From the NCBI RefSeq assembly GCF_024679095.1, contig NC_066518.1, positions 6,424,110-6,488,109 on the forward strand: 64,000 nucleotides of DNA, in the 5' to 3' direction. This stretch comes from Eriocheir sinensis. Lineage: Eukaryota > Arthropoda > Malacostraca > Decapoda > Varunidae. Shown here in pieces: positions 50,786 through 62,228 of this stretch. The notes under the pieces are model-generated. The model was given only the letters and a program-made list of their open reading frames with translations. It did no database searches and was not told where the DNA came from. Within the stretch, counting starts at the first letter, position 1. The number at the start of each line of letters is the position of its first letter. Made by a program: the position numbers and the translations under genes.

Positions 50786-51110
50786 GGGATGTTTGGAGTG
50801 GTGAGGATGGGAAGGGGTGGAAAAGGAAAGGGAGGAGAGTAAGGAAAGGGAAGGGAAGGGGATATCTTTGCAGTGGTGAGGATGGGAAGGGGTGGAAAAG
50901 GAAGGGGAGGAGAGGAAGGAAAGGGTAGGGAAGGGGATATGTTTGCAGTGGTGAGGATGGGAAGGGGTGGAAAAGGAAAGGGAGGAGAGGAAGGAAAGGG
51001 AAGGGAAGGGGATATGTTTGCAGTGGTGAGGATGGGAAGGGGTGGAAAAGGAAGGGGAGGAGAGGAAGGAAAGGGAAGGGAAGGGGATATGTCTGCAGTG
51101 GTGACTAAAC
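50786..51110. repeat. 75-bp purine minisatellite
   Basis: Units start GATATCTTTG/GATATGTTTG at 50861, 50936, 51011 and 51086 (exactly 75 bp apart), with a diverged unit before. Each reads TTTGCAGTGGTGAGGATGGG then GGAAGGGG words. 75 is divisible by 3, hence the repetitive open frames on both strands. Confidence 0.96.
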
Positions 51111-51289
51111 TTCCATCCCTCCCTGAAGACAATAACGTGAGGAAGGGGATTAAGGGGAAAGAAGGAAGGGCGGGAGGGAGGGACACGCATGTACCAGTCT
51201 GGCCTGCCCCTTCATGCCTCTCTCAGGTCAGGCGGGCCGGGGTGATTATGGTGGTCGGCGGGAGGTGATTGGTGGTTGCTTGAGTTACT
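51111..51289. other. Unique spacer
   Basis: Nothing recognised; CpG-containing near 51230. Confidence 0.4.
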
Positions 51290-52395
51290 GTCTGGGTTGC
51301 GTTCTGTTGTGTCGGGTTATGCTGTGTTGGGTGACGCTGGATGTCTCTCTCTTTTTCTCTTACTCTCATTTAAAAGTCATTTCTTAAGCTTTGTTCACTG
51401 CTTAAGGCTTAGTTTGCTTCCTTTGAGACTGAGTTAGCATCTGTCTTGTGTGGGCTTTGGTTTGGTTTGGTCAGGTTAGGTTAGGTTAGGCTCCCTCACA
51501 AGTCTCTCTGTCACTTTCTCATTTTAAGGCATTCGCTAAGCTCTGTTCATTGTTTAAGGGTTTGTTCATGTTCCCTTATAGCTTGACTGTGCCGGGCTCG
51601 GTTGGGTTGGGTTGGGTTAGCTTGGTTGGATTGGCTTAGTTGGTTTGGGTCAGGTCGCCAGATGTCTTGTTTTATATTTGCTAAGCTCCTGTTCACTGTT
51701 TAAGCCTTTGTTTATCCTTTCTCTTGAGCTGGAGATGCTTTCTGTCTTGTGTTTTGTTGGGTTGGGTTAGCTTGGATTGCGCTGGGTTAGGTTAGGTGCC
51801 GCCAAATCTCTCTAACGCGTGGAAAGTTCATATTTACTATTCAACCCTTTATTCACGATCATTTTGCGCTTGAGTCACTGTCTTTGTTGGGTCGGGTTGG
51901 GTTAAGTTAGGAGAACCAAATGTCTCTCACGTGCAAGGCTCCTGTTTACCGTATAACTCCTTGTTTACGCTCTCATTGTACTTCAGTTGCTGTCCCTGTT
52001 TTATTTTATTTGGTTGGGTTGGGTTGGGTTTGACTTGCTTAGGTTAGGTGCCGTCAGATATCTGTCTCTCGCGTGCAAGGCTCCTGTGTACCGTATAACC
52101 TGTTTACGTTCTCTTTCTACTTGTGTTGCTATCCGTGTTATGTTTTATTGGGTTGGGTAGGGTTGGGTTTGACTTGCTTTGGTTAGGCGCCGCCAGATGT
52201 CTGTCTCTCGCGTGCAAGGCTCCTGTGTACCGTATAACCTGTTTACGTTCTCTTTCTACTTGTGTTGCTATCCGTGTTATGTTTTATTGGGTTGGGTTGG
52301 GTTGGGTTTGACTTGCTTAGGTTAGTTAGGTGCCGCCAGATGGCTGTCTCTCGCGTGCACGGCTCCTGTTTACCGTATAACCTTCTATTTACGTT
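51290..52395. repeat. ~120-145 bp tandem array with TTAGG / TTGGG motifs
   Basis: The last three units are near-identical: CTGTCTCTCGCGTGCA recurs at about 52062, 52201 and 52344 (139 and 143 bp apart), each with GGCTCCTG, ACCGTATAAC, TTGGGTTTGACTTGCTTAGG and TTAGGTGCCGCCAGAT. Earlier units (from 51290) are progressively diverged. Runs of GGTTA/TTAGG (for example 51474-51492) equal the arthropod telomere motif but are short. Confidence 0.9.
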
Positions 52396-52860
52396 TGTTC
52401 TGAACGGCACGGCGCTTCATTAGGAAAGAGATCACGTCGCCATGAAAAGGGAGTGAGTGAGTTCATTATTCGTCTAAGCAAGAAGCGGACCCTTTTTTCT
52501 TTCTCTCTAATTAACACCCGAGTCGGTTCGTTGATGACTTCTTTAAATAGAGAGTTGTCATTTTCCTTCATTTTCTTTAAACACGCAGAAGGAATTTCGT
52601 ACATGACTTGTTTGTACAGTGCAAGAACTTTTTATTTCGTATTCATTGCCTTTAGAAATTAACTTTTTCTCCCGTTTTTTTTTTTTTTTAACTGTCCTGT
52701 CTTATGCGTATTCTGTCACTTCAATCCCCCGCTTGTTCCTCTTCCCACCGCATCCATATACCTCCTCTTTGGTCTTCCTCTTTTTCCTTTGCCTGGCAGC
52801 TCCATCTCCAGCCTCTTTCTACCGATATACGCAGCACCTAAATGGAACTTCTATATTTGC
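52396..52860. other. Unique-looking stretch, no gene supported
   Basis: A 71-codon minus-strand frame (52389-52604) has normal protein composition, but no family or splice support; an overlapping plus-strand frame is equally long. Confidence 0.5.
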
Positions 52861-53075
52861 CCTCTTCTTTCTCCTGCTTCTCCTCCTCCTCCCTTTCTCC
52901 TCTTCCTCCTCCTTCTCCTCCTCCTCCCTTTCTCCTCTTCCTCCTCTTTCTCCTCCTCCTCCCTTTCTCCTCTTCCTCCTCTTTCTCCTCCTCCTCCCTT
53001 TCTCCTCTTCCTCCTCTTTCTCCTCCTCCTCCCCTCTCCTCTTCCTCCTCTTTCTCCTTCTCCTCCTCCTCCTCA
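52861..53075. repeat. 35-bp pyrimidine minisatellite
   Basis: CCCTTTCTCCTCTTCCTCCT recurs about every 35 bp from 52891; (CTC)n fills the rest. Confidence 0.92.
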
Positions 53076-53430
53076 CCATCATCTTGACCCTTTTCAGAGA
53101 GTACCATCTCATTAAGGAAGAATACACACTCTAATGTCCTTTTCCTTTCGTTCTCTCATTCCCTTCTGTCCTTTTTCCCAGTGCAAGAGTCAACAGTTCT
53201 CTCTGTCTGTTTTGTGCTCTAGAAAAGCCGGCCTTTATATATTTTCTTCGTTAGAAATTATGAATACTTTCCTCGCAGTACCTCGCCCCCTGAAGGAGTA
53301 GACAAAGACGATCGCTAGCGTCTCGTGTCTCGTGTTTCGCGGCGGGATCTTTTCTAATGGTCAGCCGCGCGCCCTCCCCCGCCGCTCATTAACATGCGAT
53401 TTGAGGCGATTATATGCAGGTGAGTCACGC
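53076..53430. other. Unique-looking stretch
   Basis: CpG-rich around 53310-53400 (GTGTTTCGCGGCGGGATC). No supported frame. Confidence 0.5.
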
Positions 53431-54297
<867 letters not shown>

Positions 54298-54299
<2 letters not shown>

Positions 54300-54850
54300 A
54301 AACGGGTCAGGAAAGGGTGAAGGAAAAAGGCAGACGGAGAATACGAGAAAAGAAAGGAGGTCAAGAAACGAATGAGAGAGAAAAAAAGACAAAATTGAGA
54401 AGGAGCGAAAAACACGAGGAAACAAATGAAAGAAGAGAGAAGGAAGGGAGGAATGAATGGCCGCAGAATGAAGATGAAAATGAAGGCAGAAAAAGAGATA
54501 GAGGAAGGAGAGATGAGATGAAAACATGATTAATACGATAGTTCTGCCGTGTAAGTTAGACGAAAATAGAGGAAATAAAGGAAACAGGTGAGAGTAAAAA
54601 AAAGCAGGTAAAAGAAGCAGATGGAAAGGAAATAGACGGGGGATAGGTGAGGGGGGGGAGGGGGGCAAGCAGGTAAGGGATGCAGGTGTTCCCTTAATCA
54701 GCAGGTGGTGCATTGAAGGGAGCAGGTGAGAGGAGGACGAAGGGGGTGGAGGGGAAGAGGGGGGTAGGGGAAGAGAAGGGAAGGAAGCCAAGTGAAGGTC
54801 ATGCAGGTGAGTCCGGAACAGATTGGGTCAGATAATCGAGTGACGTGACA
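54298..54850. other. Purine-rich non-genic stretch
   Basis: G8 and G6 runs at 54650-54665; CAGGTG/CAGGTAAG words recur from 54590 to 54810. No gene. Confidence 0.7.
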
Positions 54851-54890
54851 GCGAGGAGGAGGAGGAGGAGGAGGAGGAGGAGGAGGAAGG
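54851..54890. repeat. (GGA)n microsatellite
   Basis: About 12 units. Confidence 0.96.
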
Positions 54891-54925
54891 CAGGAAATTG
54901 GTGTTTGATGTCATGTTGCATTGTG

Positions 54926-54928
<3 letters not shown>

Positions 54929-54974
<46 letters not shown>

Positions 54975-55063
54975 TATGTGTGTATTACTCGCCGCTGTGG
55001 TCAATAAACTATCTATCTATCTGTCTATCTGTCTATCTATTTATACATCTATCTATATATCTA

Positions 55064-55118
<55 letters not shown>

Positions 55119-55220
55119 TGCTTATATATTACTCGCCACTGTGGTAAATAAACTATCTATCTATCTATCTATCTATCTATCTGTACATCTATCTATTTAT
55201 CTATCTGTGTGTGTGTGCGT
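54929..55220. repeat. Tandem duplication of a compound (GT)n-(TATC)n cassette
   Basis: Unit: (GT)n, ATTACTCGCC(G/A)CTGTGGT(C/A)A, ATAAAC, (TATC)n with CTGT variants, then (GT)n again. The ATTACTCGCC anchor occurs at 54984 and 55128 (144 bp apart). Confidence 0.94.
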
Positions 55221-55455
55221 AAGTGTGTATGTTGTTGCCTACCCTCCTTCCTTTGTCATGTGCTGCGTTTTTCTCCTCGTATTTCTTTGTGTCTTTCTCC
55301 GGCTGATCTGCGGGGCCAAAGGAGCAAACACAGGCCCTTTAAGTGTGTGTGCGGGGCGCGAGGCTGCAAGAGGCGGCGACAGATGACGGTGATAGCGTTA
55401 GGGGCGGCCACAGCACACACATAGATGGCGCTGATATAAGAGGGAGCGGGAATTA
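55221..55455. other. Unique-looking stretch
   Basis: Nothing recognised; contains GCGGGGCGCGAGGCTGC near 55350. Confidence 0.5.
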
Positions 55456-55535
55456 GGTGGTGGTGGTGGTGGTGGTGGTGGTGGTGTTGTTGTTCTTGTT
55501 GTTATTATTGATGGTGCTGTTGTTGAGATTGCTGA
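55456..55535. repeat. (GGT)n and (TTG)n tracts
   Basis: (GGT)n 55457-55486 followed by GTT-rich sequence. Confidence 0.93.
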
Positions 55536-56110
55536 CTGAAAATGAAGGAAAAGTGGTTCATTATACACAAAAAAAAATCGGAAAATATAGCAATTACGAA
55601 AAATAAAGTTATGTAAAAGAGGAAATATTGAGAAGCGTAACTGAAAATGAAGAAAAATCGAAAACATAGCAGTTACGAAAAATAGTGTTATGTAAAAGAG
55701 CAAATATTGAAGAGAAGCCGAACTGAAAATGAAGAAAAATCGGAAAATATAGAAATGACGAAAAATAAAGTTATGTAAAAGAGCAAATATTGAGGAGAAG
55801 CCGAACTGAAAATGAAGAAAAATCGGAAAATATAGCAATTACGAAAAATAAAGTTATGTAAAAGAGGAAATATTGAGGAGATGCCTAACTGAAAATGAAG
55901 AAGAAAAAGAGATTTATTATATACACCAAAAAAATCGAAAACATCGCGATCACAAAAACAAAGTAATTAGCGGTTTTTTTTTATTAGCGGGCTTTTTTAT
56001 TATTGTTTTTTTTGTGCCCTTGAGCTGCCTCCTTTGTTGTAAAAAAAAAATATGAAAGAGCGAATATGCAGTAGATGCCTGACTGCAAATGAAGGTTAAG
56101 AGGTTCATTA
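55536..56110. repeat. 83-bp minisatellite, interrupted by an insertion
   Basis: CTGAAAATGAAG(A/G) anchors occur at 55536, 55641, 55723, 55806 and 55889 (last three intervals 82-83 bp), then CTGCAAATGAAG at 56083. Shared words: ATAGCAATTACGAAAAATAA and GTTATGTAAAAGAG. The last interval (194 bp) is too long because an 86-bp element sits inside it. Confidence 0.94.
55965..56050 (+). mobile_element. Short poly-A-ended dispersed element, copy 5, inserted in the 83-bp array
   Basis: AATTAGCGG, T-run, ATTAGCGGGCTTTTTTATTA, GTGCCCTTGAGCTGCCTCCT, TTGTTGT and ten A. The neighbouring array units give the empty site (AAAGT/TATG), so both ends of the insertion can be placed to within a few bases. The poly-A end implies retroposition; no tRNA-like head is visible, so this is a 5'-truncated copy or a very short element. 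Confidence 0.85.
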
Positions 56111-56247
56111 TACACAAAAAAATTGGCTTTAAAATTAGGATTAAGAAGAGGAAATGAAAATAATGACACGCCTGACGAGCGGCACTTTCCCTAATGCAGT
56201 AATCGGGTGAACAGACGAACCAGGTAATGTCAGGCAGGGGGCGCGGG

Positions 56248-56570
<323 letters not shown>

Positions 56571-56845
56571 CATTCTACAACACAAAGAACGTAACACTAG
56601 CTCAAGGCAGATAAGGTCAAGAAAAGTACGAAACCTAATATATTCTACAACACAAAGCACGAAACACCAGCTCAAGACAGACAAATTTAAGAATCCCTAC
56701 CTTGGACATCCTACAACACCAAGCACGAAACACTAGCTCAAGACAGACAAATTCAAGAAGCCATACCTTGGACATTCTACAACTCAAAGCACGTAACACT
56801 AGCGTGGACCTTGGACCTTCTACAATACAAAGAACGTAAGTCTTC
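56571..56845. repeat. ~67-bp minisatellite
   Basis: ATTCTACAACACAAAGCACG-like anchors at 56570, 56642, 56707 (ATCCTACAACACC), 56773 and 56816, with CTAGCTCAAGACAGACAAAT between them. It follows the previous array directly. Confidence 0.92.
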
Positions 56846-57200
56846 ATGCTCCGGGGTAATCAAGCGACTGGTCAGGTAACACACACGTAAAGCATTCCTT
56901 CAACAACTCTTACCTTCCGTGCATACAAAGGAGTCACGGTCTGCGAGGAAAAGAATAAAGTAGCAGACACATGTAGCTAACTAAATATGTAGGCGAATAG
57001 TGACCTGACCTGGCATCACTTCAGCATAGCATTCCTCGCACACACACACGACCCAGCTTGTTAGTTCGAGGGGTCACGAAGGCAGGCATTCCACGTACAT
57101 TCCACAGGCAAATCGAGCGGCCAGCAGGTGAGGTAAGCAGGTGGCATGACGAATAGCAGTTGTTGGTGAGCAGGTGAGGAGGTTTCGTGCTTCCCTTGCC
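56846..57200. other. Unique-looking stretch
   Basis: No gene recognised; CAGGTGAGG words cluster at 57125-57182. Confidence 0.5.
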
Positions 57201-57800
57201 CTCCTCTTTTTCTTTTTTTAATTTCGATCTTCTATTGTCGTCTTGTTCTTGTTCTTTTTTTTTTGGGGGGGAGGGAGGTTCTGTTCTTCTCTTTCACATC
57301 CTTTTTATTCTCCTTTACCTTGAATTTCTTCCTTGTGGTTTACTTGCCCTTCTTTTTTTTCTTTTTTACTTCTTTTCTTCTTCTACAGTATTGTCTATTT
57401 TGTTAGTGATCTTGTTTTTGTTTTTGTTCTTCTCTTTCACGTCCTTTTTCTTCTCCTCTACCTTGACTCTCTTCCTTGTGATTTACTTGCCCTTCTTTTT
57501 TTCTTGGTTTATTCCTTTTCTTCTTCTATTGTCTCTTTTGTTTGTGATCTTGTTTTTGTTTTTGTTCTTCTCCTACATACTTTTTTTCTTCTCCGTCTCC
57601 TTGACTTTCTCCTCCATGCTTCGTTTGCCCTTCATTTTCATTTTTCATTTCCTTCTTCTGTTTTCTTCTTGTTCTTGTTCTTCTTTATGTTCTCTTTCAC
57701 ATCTTTTATCCTTTTCTTCACCCCCTTGATTTTCTTTTTCTTCTTCTTACCCCCCTCCTCCTTCTCCTCCTTCTCCTTCCCTTCCCCTCCATCTTTTCCT
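57201..57800. repeat. ~140-bp pyrimidine-rich minisatellite
   Basis: GTTCTTCTCTTTCACATCC-like words at 57283, 57426 and 57564 (143 and 138 bp apart), each followed by CCTTGA, CTTCCTTGTG and TTTGCCCTTC; a fourth, decayed unit follows. The Leu/Phe/Ser-rich frames are repeat translations. Confidence 0.9.
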
Positions 57801-57894
57801 CCTTGTCGAAGACGTGTAACCCCCAATGGTGACCTCATGGGGGGGTTGGGGACATCAAGGTGACCCAGTGTCTTCCTCCCTTGGGTCATCATCA

Positions 57895-57950
57895 TCTGAC
57901 ATTATTAGTTCACTGCGGGGCAACGGCCTTTCCCAGCGTTCTCCACCTCT
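57895..57950 (+). mobile_element. Short fragment resembling an RTE/SINE-type 3' end
   Basis: TTCACTGCGGGGCAACGGCC and TTTCCCAGCGTTCTCCACCT resemble, from memory, the CACTGCAGGACAAAGGCCTC-type word common at the ends of RTE-derived repeats in insects and crustaceans. It abuts the 5' end of LINE copy B. Confidence 0.4.
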
Positions 57951-58829
57951 CTTAATTTATGTTAATGATATCGATGATGGGCTCATTTGCAAAGTATCAA
58001 AATTTGCTGATGACACAAAAATTGCTAGTAAAGTAACTGCGATACTCGACGAAGAAGCTTTACAATCAGATATAGATCGACTTGCACGTTGGGCCAATCA
58101 ATGGCAAATGAAATTTAACGTTGAGAAATGTAAAGTGTTGCACATCGGAAAAAATAACAATCGCGTTCGGTACGTAATGAATGGCCAACAACTTTCTGCA
58201 GTAAGTAAAGAAAAGGATCTTGGAATCACTATATCAAGCGATTTAAAGCCCGGTCAGCATTGTTCAGAGGTAGTTAAAACTGCAAACAAATTGGTTGGCT
58301 TCATCGGACGAGTCTTTAATAATAAATCGGAAAAGTAATATTAAAACTGTATAATGCGTTGGTTCGACCCGTCTAGAGTACTGTGTACAGTTTGGTCTCC
58401 TACTACAGAAAAGACCTAGAAAAGTTGGAACGGGTCCAACGAAGAGTAACAAAGATGATTCCTAGGTTGAGAAATTTGTCATATGAACAAAGGCTTAAAG
58501 AAGTAAATTTATACAGCCTATCAAAACGAAGAATGCGAGGCGATCTAATAGAAGTGTTTAAAATGTTCAAAGGATTCAGTGATATTAATGCGGAAGATTA
58601 CTTTACAATTGATCGATCAAATAGAACAAGAAGAAATCACAATTTGAAGATAAGTGGTATAAGATTCTCGTCGCACGAAGCTAAACACTTCTTCTTCAAT
58701 CGAGTTGTTAATGTTTGGAACTCTCTACCTTGTGATGTCGTTGATAGTACAACAGTTACGGCCTTCAAGAATAGATTAGACAAGTGTTTTGAATCCAACC
58801 AGCAACTAAGATATTACTCATTGTCGTAA
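57951..58829 (+). pseudogene. Reverse-transcriptase fragment with one frameshift (LINE copy B)
   Basis: Contains FADDTK (58003-58020), ARWANQWQMKFNVEKCKVLH, KDLGITISSDLKPGQH and then a stop after NNKSEK at 58338. The open frame resumes in another phase from about 58383, so at least one frame change lies at 58335-58385. The palm is truncated before FADD and the fingers are absent, so it is inactive. Confidence 0.86.
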
Positions 58830-59125
58830 TAACGTTAAGTTCTTTCGAATACTGGTGTCTTTGTCCGCTTTTATTGCCCGGTTAGTGGTAGCAGTAATGG
58901 TAGTTCTTTCCTCTTTCCTACATAAATTCCATGCAGTTTTTCCATGCTGCATGGTTCTTTTTCCTTTCCTGCCAGCTTTGGCTGGAGGGATGGGGGGGTG
59001 GGGAGGAGCCTTCGCCTTTGCTGTCCTTCATCTTCCACCTTTGATTAGATAGTTAGTGTAGCTTGTCACAAACAACCTCGTATGGACCAGCAGGTCTGCT
59101 GTTGTTTGTTCTTCCTTTGTGTTAG
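57951..59125 (+). mobile_element. LINE copy B, 5'-truncated CR1/jockey-like non-LTR element (plus strand)
   Basis: About 1.17 kb, sense to the DPP-like gene, inside intron 1. It carries the reverse transcriptase from LIYVNDIDDGL onward, the C-terminal region (ERVQRRVTKMIPRLRNLSYE ... QQLRYYSLS-stop at 58829) and a ~295-bp 3' UTR ending near TTCTTCCTTTGTGTT. The UTR and C-terminus match copy A (15238-15839) closely, defining one family with two members here. Confidence 0.88.
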
Positions 59126-59152
59126 TGTGCTGTGCTCCATCCTCTTCTGACA

Positions 59153-59305
59153 AAGGTTCTAATTCTAAAGACTCTAATTCCAAATGTTCTAATTCTGAAG
59201 GTTCTAATTGTAAAGGTTATATTTCTAAAGGTTCTAATTCCAAAGGTTCTAACTCCAGAGGCTCTAATTCTAAAAGTTCTAATTGTAAAGGTTCTAATTT
59301 CATCT
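59153..59305. repeat. 15-bp minisatellite, about 10 units
   Basis: GGTTCTAATTCTAAA and variants, starting about 25 bp after the LINE 3' end. Confidence 0.94.
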
Positions 59306-59640
59306 CTCCATCTCTTTGATTCTCTGTCTGTTGTCAGCGTAGCGTCATCCTGTTCCGGCAAAGGTTTTACTGTCATTTCGCCACCTGGTTCTTCGTCTGA
59401 TTCAACAAAAGATTCTAATTTCATCTCTCCACCTGTCTTTTTGCCTGCCTTGACTTCTACTCTTCCTGGGTGAACACTGTTACTTTGGGTGTTTCTGTTT
59501 CGAGTAACCTTATCTCAGACTCGCATAAGCACTCGCCCACCTATCTGATCATTCGTACATAATATTGGTCTGGTGAAATTCTTGTGTGGTAGCCGATCGA
59601 TAGTCCTAAAACAAGATGGTGAAGTTGATTGTCTGACTGA
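59306..59640. other. Unique stretch with a protein-like minus-strand frame
   Basis: On the minus strand an open frame from about 59513 through 59306 reads HPGRVEVKAGKKTGGEM, then KPLPEQDDATLTTDRESKRW, before entering the 15-bp array. Composition is normal, but there is no recognised family. The word TTCTAATTTCATCTCTCCA occurs twice (59295 and 59413), so part of it is duplicated. Confidence 0.4.
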
Positions 59641-60065
59641 ATGAAGAAAAAACGAAGGATAGAAGGAAGGAAGGAAGGAAGAAAAAGGAAAAGAAAGAAA
59701 GGAAGGAAGGAAGGAAGGAAGGGGGAAAGGAAGGAAAGAAGGAAGGAAGAAAGGGAGAAAGGAAGGAAGAAAGGAAGGAGGAAAGGAAGGAAGAATGGAA
59801 GGAGGTAAGGAAGGAAGAAAGGAAGGAGGAAAGGAAGGAAGAATGGAAGGAGGAAAGGAAGGAAGAAAAGAAGGAAGGAAAGAAAGAAAGAAAGAAAGAA
59901 AGAAAGGAAGGAAGGAAGGAAGGAAGGAAGGAAGGAAGGAAGAAAAGAAGGAAGGAAAGAAAAAAGAAAGGAAGGAAGGAAAGAAGAAAGGAAGAAATGA
60001 GAGAAGAAAAGAAAGTCCGAAGAAAGAAAGAAAGGAAGGAAGGAAAGAAAGAAGAAATAAACAAT
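59641..60065. repeat. (GGAA)n and (GAAA)n block
   Basis: Mostly 4-bp periodic GGAA, with GAAA and AGAAT variants; a 44-bp segment is repeated at 59770-59860. Confidence 0.95.
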
Positions 60066-60440
60066 CGACAAATTAACTGAGCGACTGATTAATTGACTGA
60101 CTGACTGACTGACTGACTGCACAACTCCCAAGGCTACACATACGTCTGGCTGACTGACTAACGGACCGACTGACTGATATGCATGACTGATTATGATTGG
60201 GCCGGACACGCGATGGAGGACAATTTCATGTAACCAGAACCCGCTCACATATTCAACTTTTTGTAATTCTTATATTTGCTTTGTCTAGTGTTTATTTATG
60301 TTGTGCTGTGTTGTGTTGCATAGTGTTGCGTTGTCAAGATAAGGTAATTTGAAGCAGTTACAAAAATTACCTTGCTGTTTGTTCACTGAAAATCACCCTC
60401 TGTGTCTGTCTATCCATATTAAGCAGAAGAGAAAGGGAGG
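60066..60440. other. Non-genic stretch with (GACT)n and GTGTTGT words
   Basis: (GACT)n 60087-60118; degenerate TGTGTTGTG run 60300-60335. Confidence 0.7.
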
Positions 60441-60442
60441 CA

Positions 60443-60692
60443 GAGAGAGAGAGAGAGAGAGAGAATTAATGTTAAAATGTCAAGAAGAGAATAAAAAGTA
60501 TTAAAACAATCTATTTATATTTTTTTCTCTTTCCTTTTCTTCTTTGCCATCATTTTCTCTCTCTCTCTCTCTCAAGGATCATCCACTTTTACACGTCTCC
60601 TTCTTTATCACTCCACACGCATCCATTCACCCATCCACCCAGTCAACCACACGACCAGTCCTCCCCTCTTCGAACCATCCATCCACTGACCA
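60443..60692. other. Short (GA)n, (CT)n and CATCCA-rich sequence
   Basis: (GA)n 60443-60464, (CT)n 60560-60575, then CCATCCA/CAACCA words. No gene. Confidence 0.8.
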
Positions 60693-60960
60693 ATGACTCA
60701 ACCAATCAACCAACCAGTCAGCCATAATTCATCCACGTATTCAGACTACCTTCTCTCTCTTTCTCTTCCTTTCTCTTTCATCCATCCACCCACCAAATGA
60801 CTCAACCAGTCAACCAACCAGTCAGCCATAATTCATCCACGTATTCAGACTACCTTCTCTCTCTTTCTCTTCCTTTCTCTTTCATCCATCCACCCACCAA
60901 ATGACTCAACCAATCAGCCATCCAGTCAACCATTTACTCATCCACACAGCCATAATTATT
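60693..60960. repeat. 104-bp tandem repeat, 2 full units plus a partial
   Basis: ATGACTCAACCA at 60693, 60797 and 60901, exactly 104 bp apart; the first two units are nearly identical (AACCAACCAGTCAGCCATAA, TTCATCCACGTATTCAGACT, TTTCATCCATCCACCCACCA). Confidence 0.97.
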
Positions 60961-61974
60961 TATCTTTTTTCTTTCTCTCCCTTTCTTCCTCTTCCTCCTT
61001 CCTCGAACCGTGATATCATAAAGCGATTCAGGTATATTTTTCCCTCCTTCCTTCTCTCTCCTTTCCTTCTTTCCTTCCTTCCTTTCCTTCGCGTCTCTGG
61101 GTCACGAGAGAGGAAACAAGAAAGCGGAGTCAAGGTTATTATTAAACTCAAAACTGATGCAGCAATCATATTTTTCCTTGGTTGAAGGGAGGAGGAGGAG
61201 GAGGAGGGAGAGAGAGAACATGGATGACGAGGAAAGAGTAAGGTGGGGATTAAAGAGACAGGGAAAAAATGAGGTTAGAAAGAATGAAAGAAGGGAGAGA
61301 AGTGTCATGTGGAGAAAGAAAGAGAAGGAAAGTAAAGAGAATTCACTCGCGGCAAGGAGAGAACGCTCGGGGATGATTGAGAAGGAAAAAAAGAGAAGAT
61401 AAGGGAAGTTAAGTGAGGAAAGGACCTAGAGAAAAAACCAGAAAAAAAAGGAAAATATAGGTCAGCAGGTGAAAAAAAAAAACGGCTTATGATTTAGAAG
61501 AAAACAAAGAGGGAAGAAAATGTTAGATAGAGTAGGAAGCAAATAAAAAAAGGAGGAGGGGAAAAAGAAGAGAGAAAGAAAGGGAATGACGAATGAGAGA
61601 AGAATGGAAAGAGAGAAAGTAAGAAAGATATAAAGCAAGAAAGAATGAATTGGCAAAAAGGGGAAATAAATGGTCAACTGGAGAAGAAAGGAAAGGAAAC
61701 GGAAGAGAAAGGTAAAGAAGGGAAGGATATCCAGGTAAGACTGAATATTAAAAAAAAAACGGGAAACGAAAAATTGAAATAAAAAGGGACACAAGGAAGT
61801 GGAGAGGAGAAAGGGAGGGAAAGAGAGGGTCAGGAAAAGAGAATAATTGAAGTGGGGGATGTTATGGCAAAAGGAATTAAGGGAGAAGGGTGGGTGGAAT
61901 AAAAATGGAAGGGAGAGAAAAGGAAAAGAAGGAAGGATTAGAAGAAGAAAAACGAGAGAGGATAGGAAGGAGGG

Positions 61975-61980
<6 letters not shown>
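60961..61980. repeat. Pyrimidine then purine low-complexity block
   Basis: TTCC words to 61090, a short mixed piece, then GGA/GAAA purines from 61185. No gene. Confidence 0.85.

Positions 61981-62055
<75 letters not shown>
61980..62055. repeat. (GA)n microsatellite
   Basis: Pure GA, about 75 bp. Confidence 0.97.
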
Positions 62056-62056
<1 letters not shown>

Positions 62057-62100
62057 GAATGAGTGAAGGAGATAAGAACGGGAAAATGAGTAACTCTGTC

Positions 62101-62166
62101 CTCCTCCTCCTCCTCCTCCTCCTCCTCCTCCTCCTCCTCCTCCTCCTCCTCCTCCTCTTCCTCCTG
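62101..62166. repeat. (CTC)n microsatellite
   Basis: About 21 units with one interruption. Confidence 0.97.
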
Positions 62167-62228
62167 GTGTGTTTGGCGCCGGATCAGGTTTTGTTGGTGA
62201 GACGATTAGCTCGCGACGTCTGATGAAT

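Noticed and set aside
51474..51492. Interstitial telomere
   Set aside because: Only three to four TTAGG units, embedded in a longer ~140-bp repeat; too short to call a former chromosome end.
52389..52604. 71-codon minus-strand frame of normal composition
   Set aside because: An equally long frame overlaps it on the other strand; no motif, start context or splice support.
58383..58829. Intact host gene
   Set aside because: It is the C-terminal part of the LINE B reverse transcriptase, continuous with the FADD-containing frame through a frameshift and followed by the family 3' UTR.
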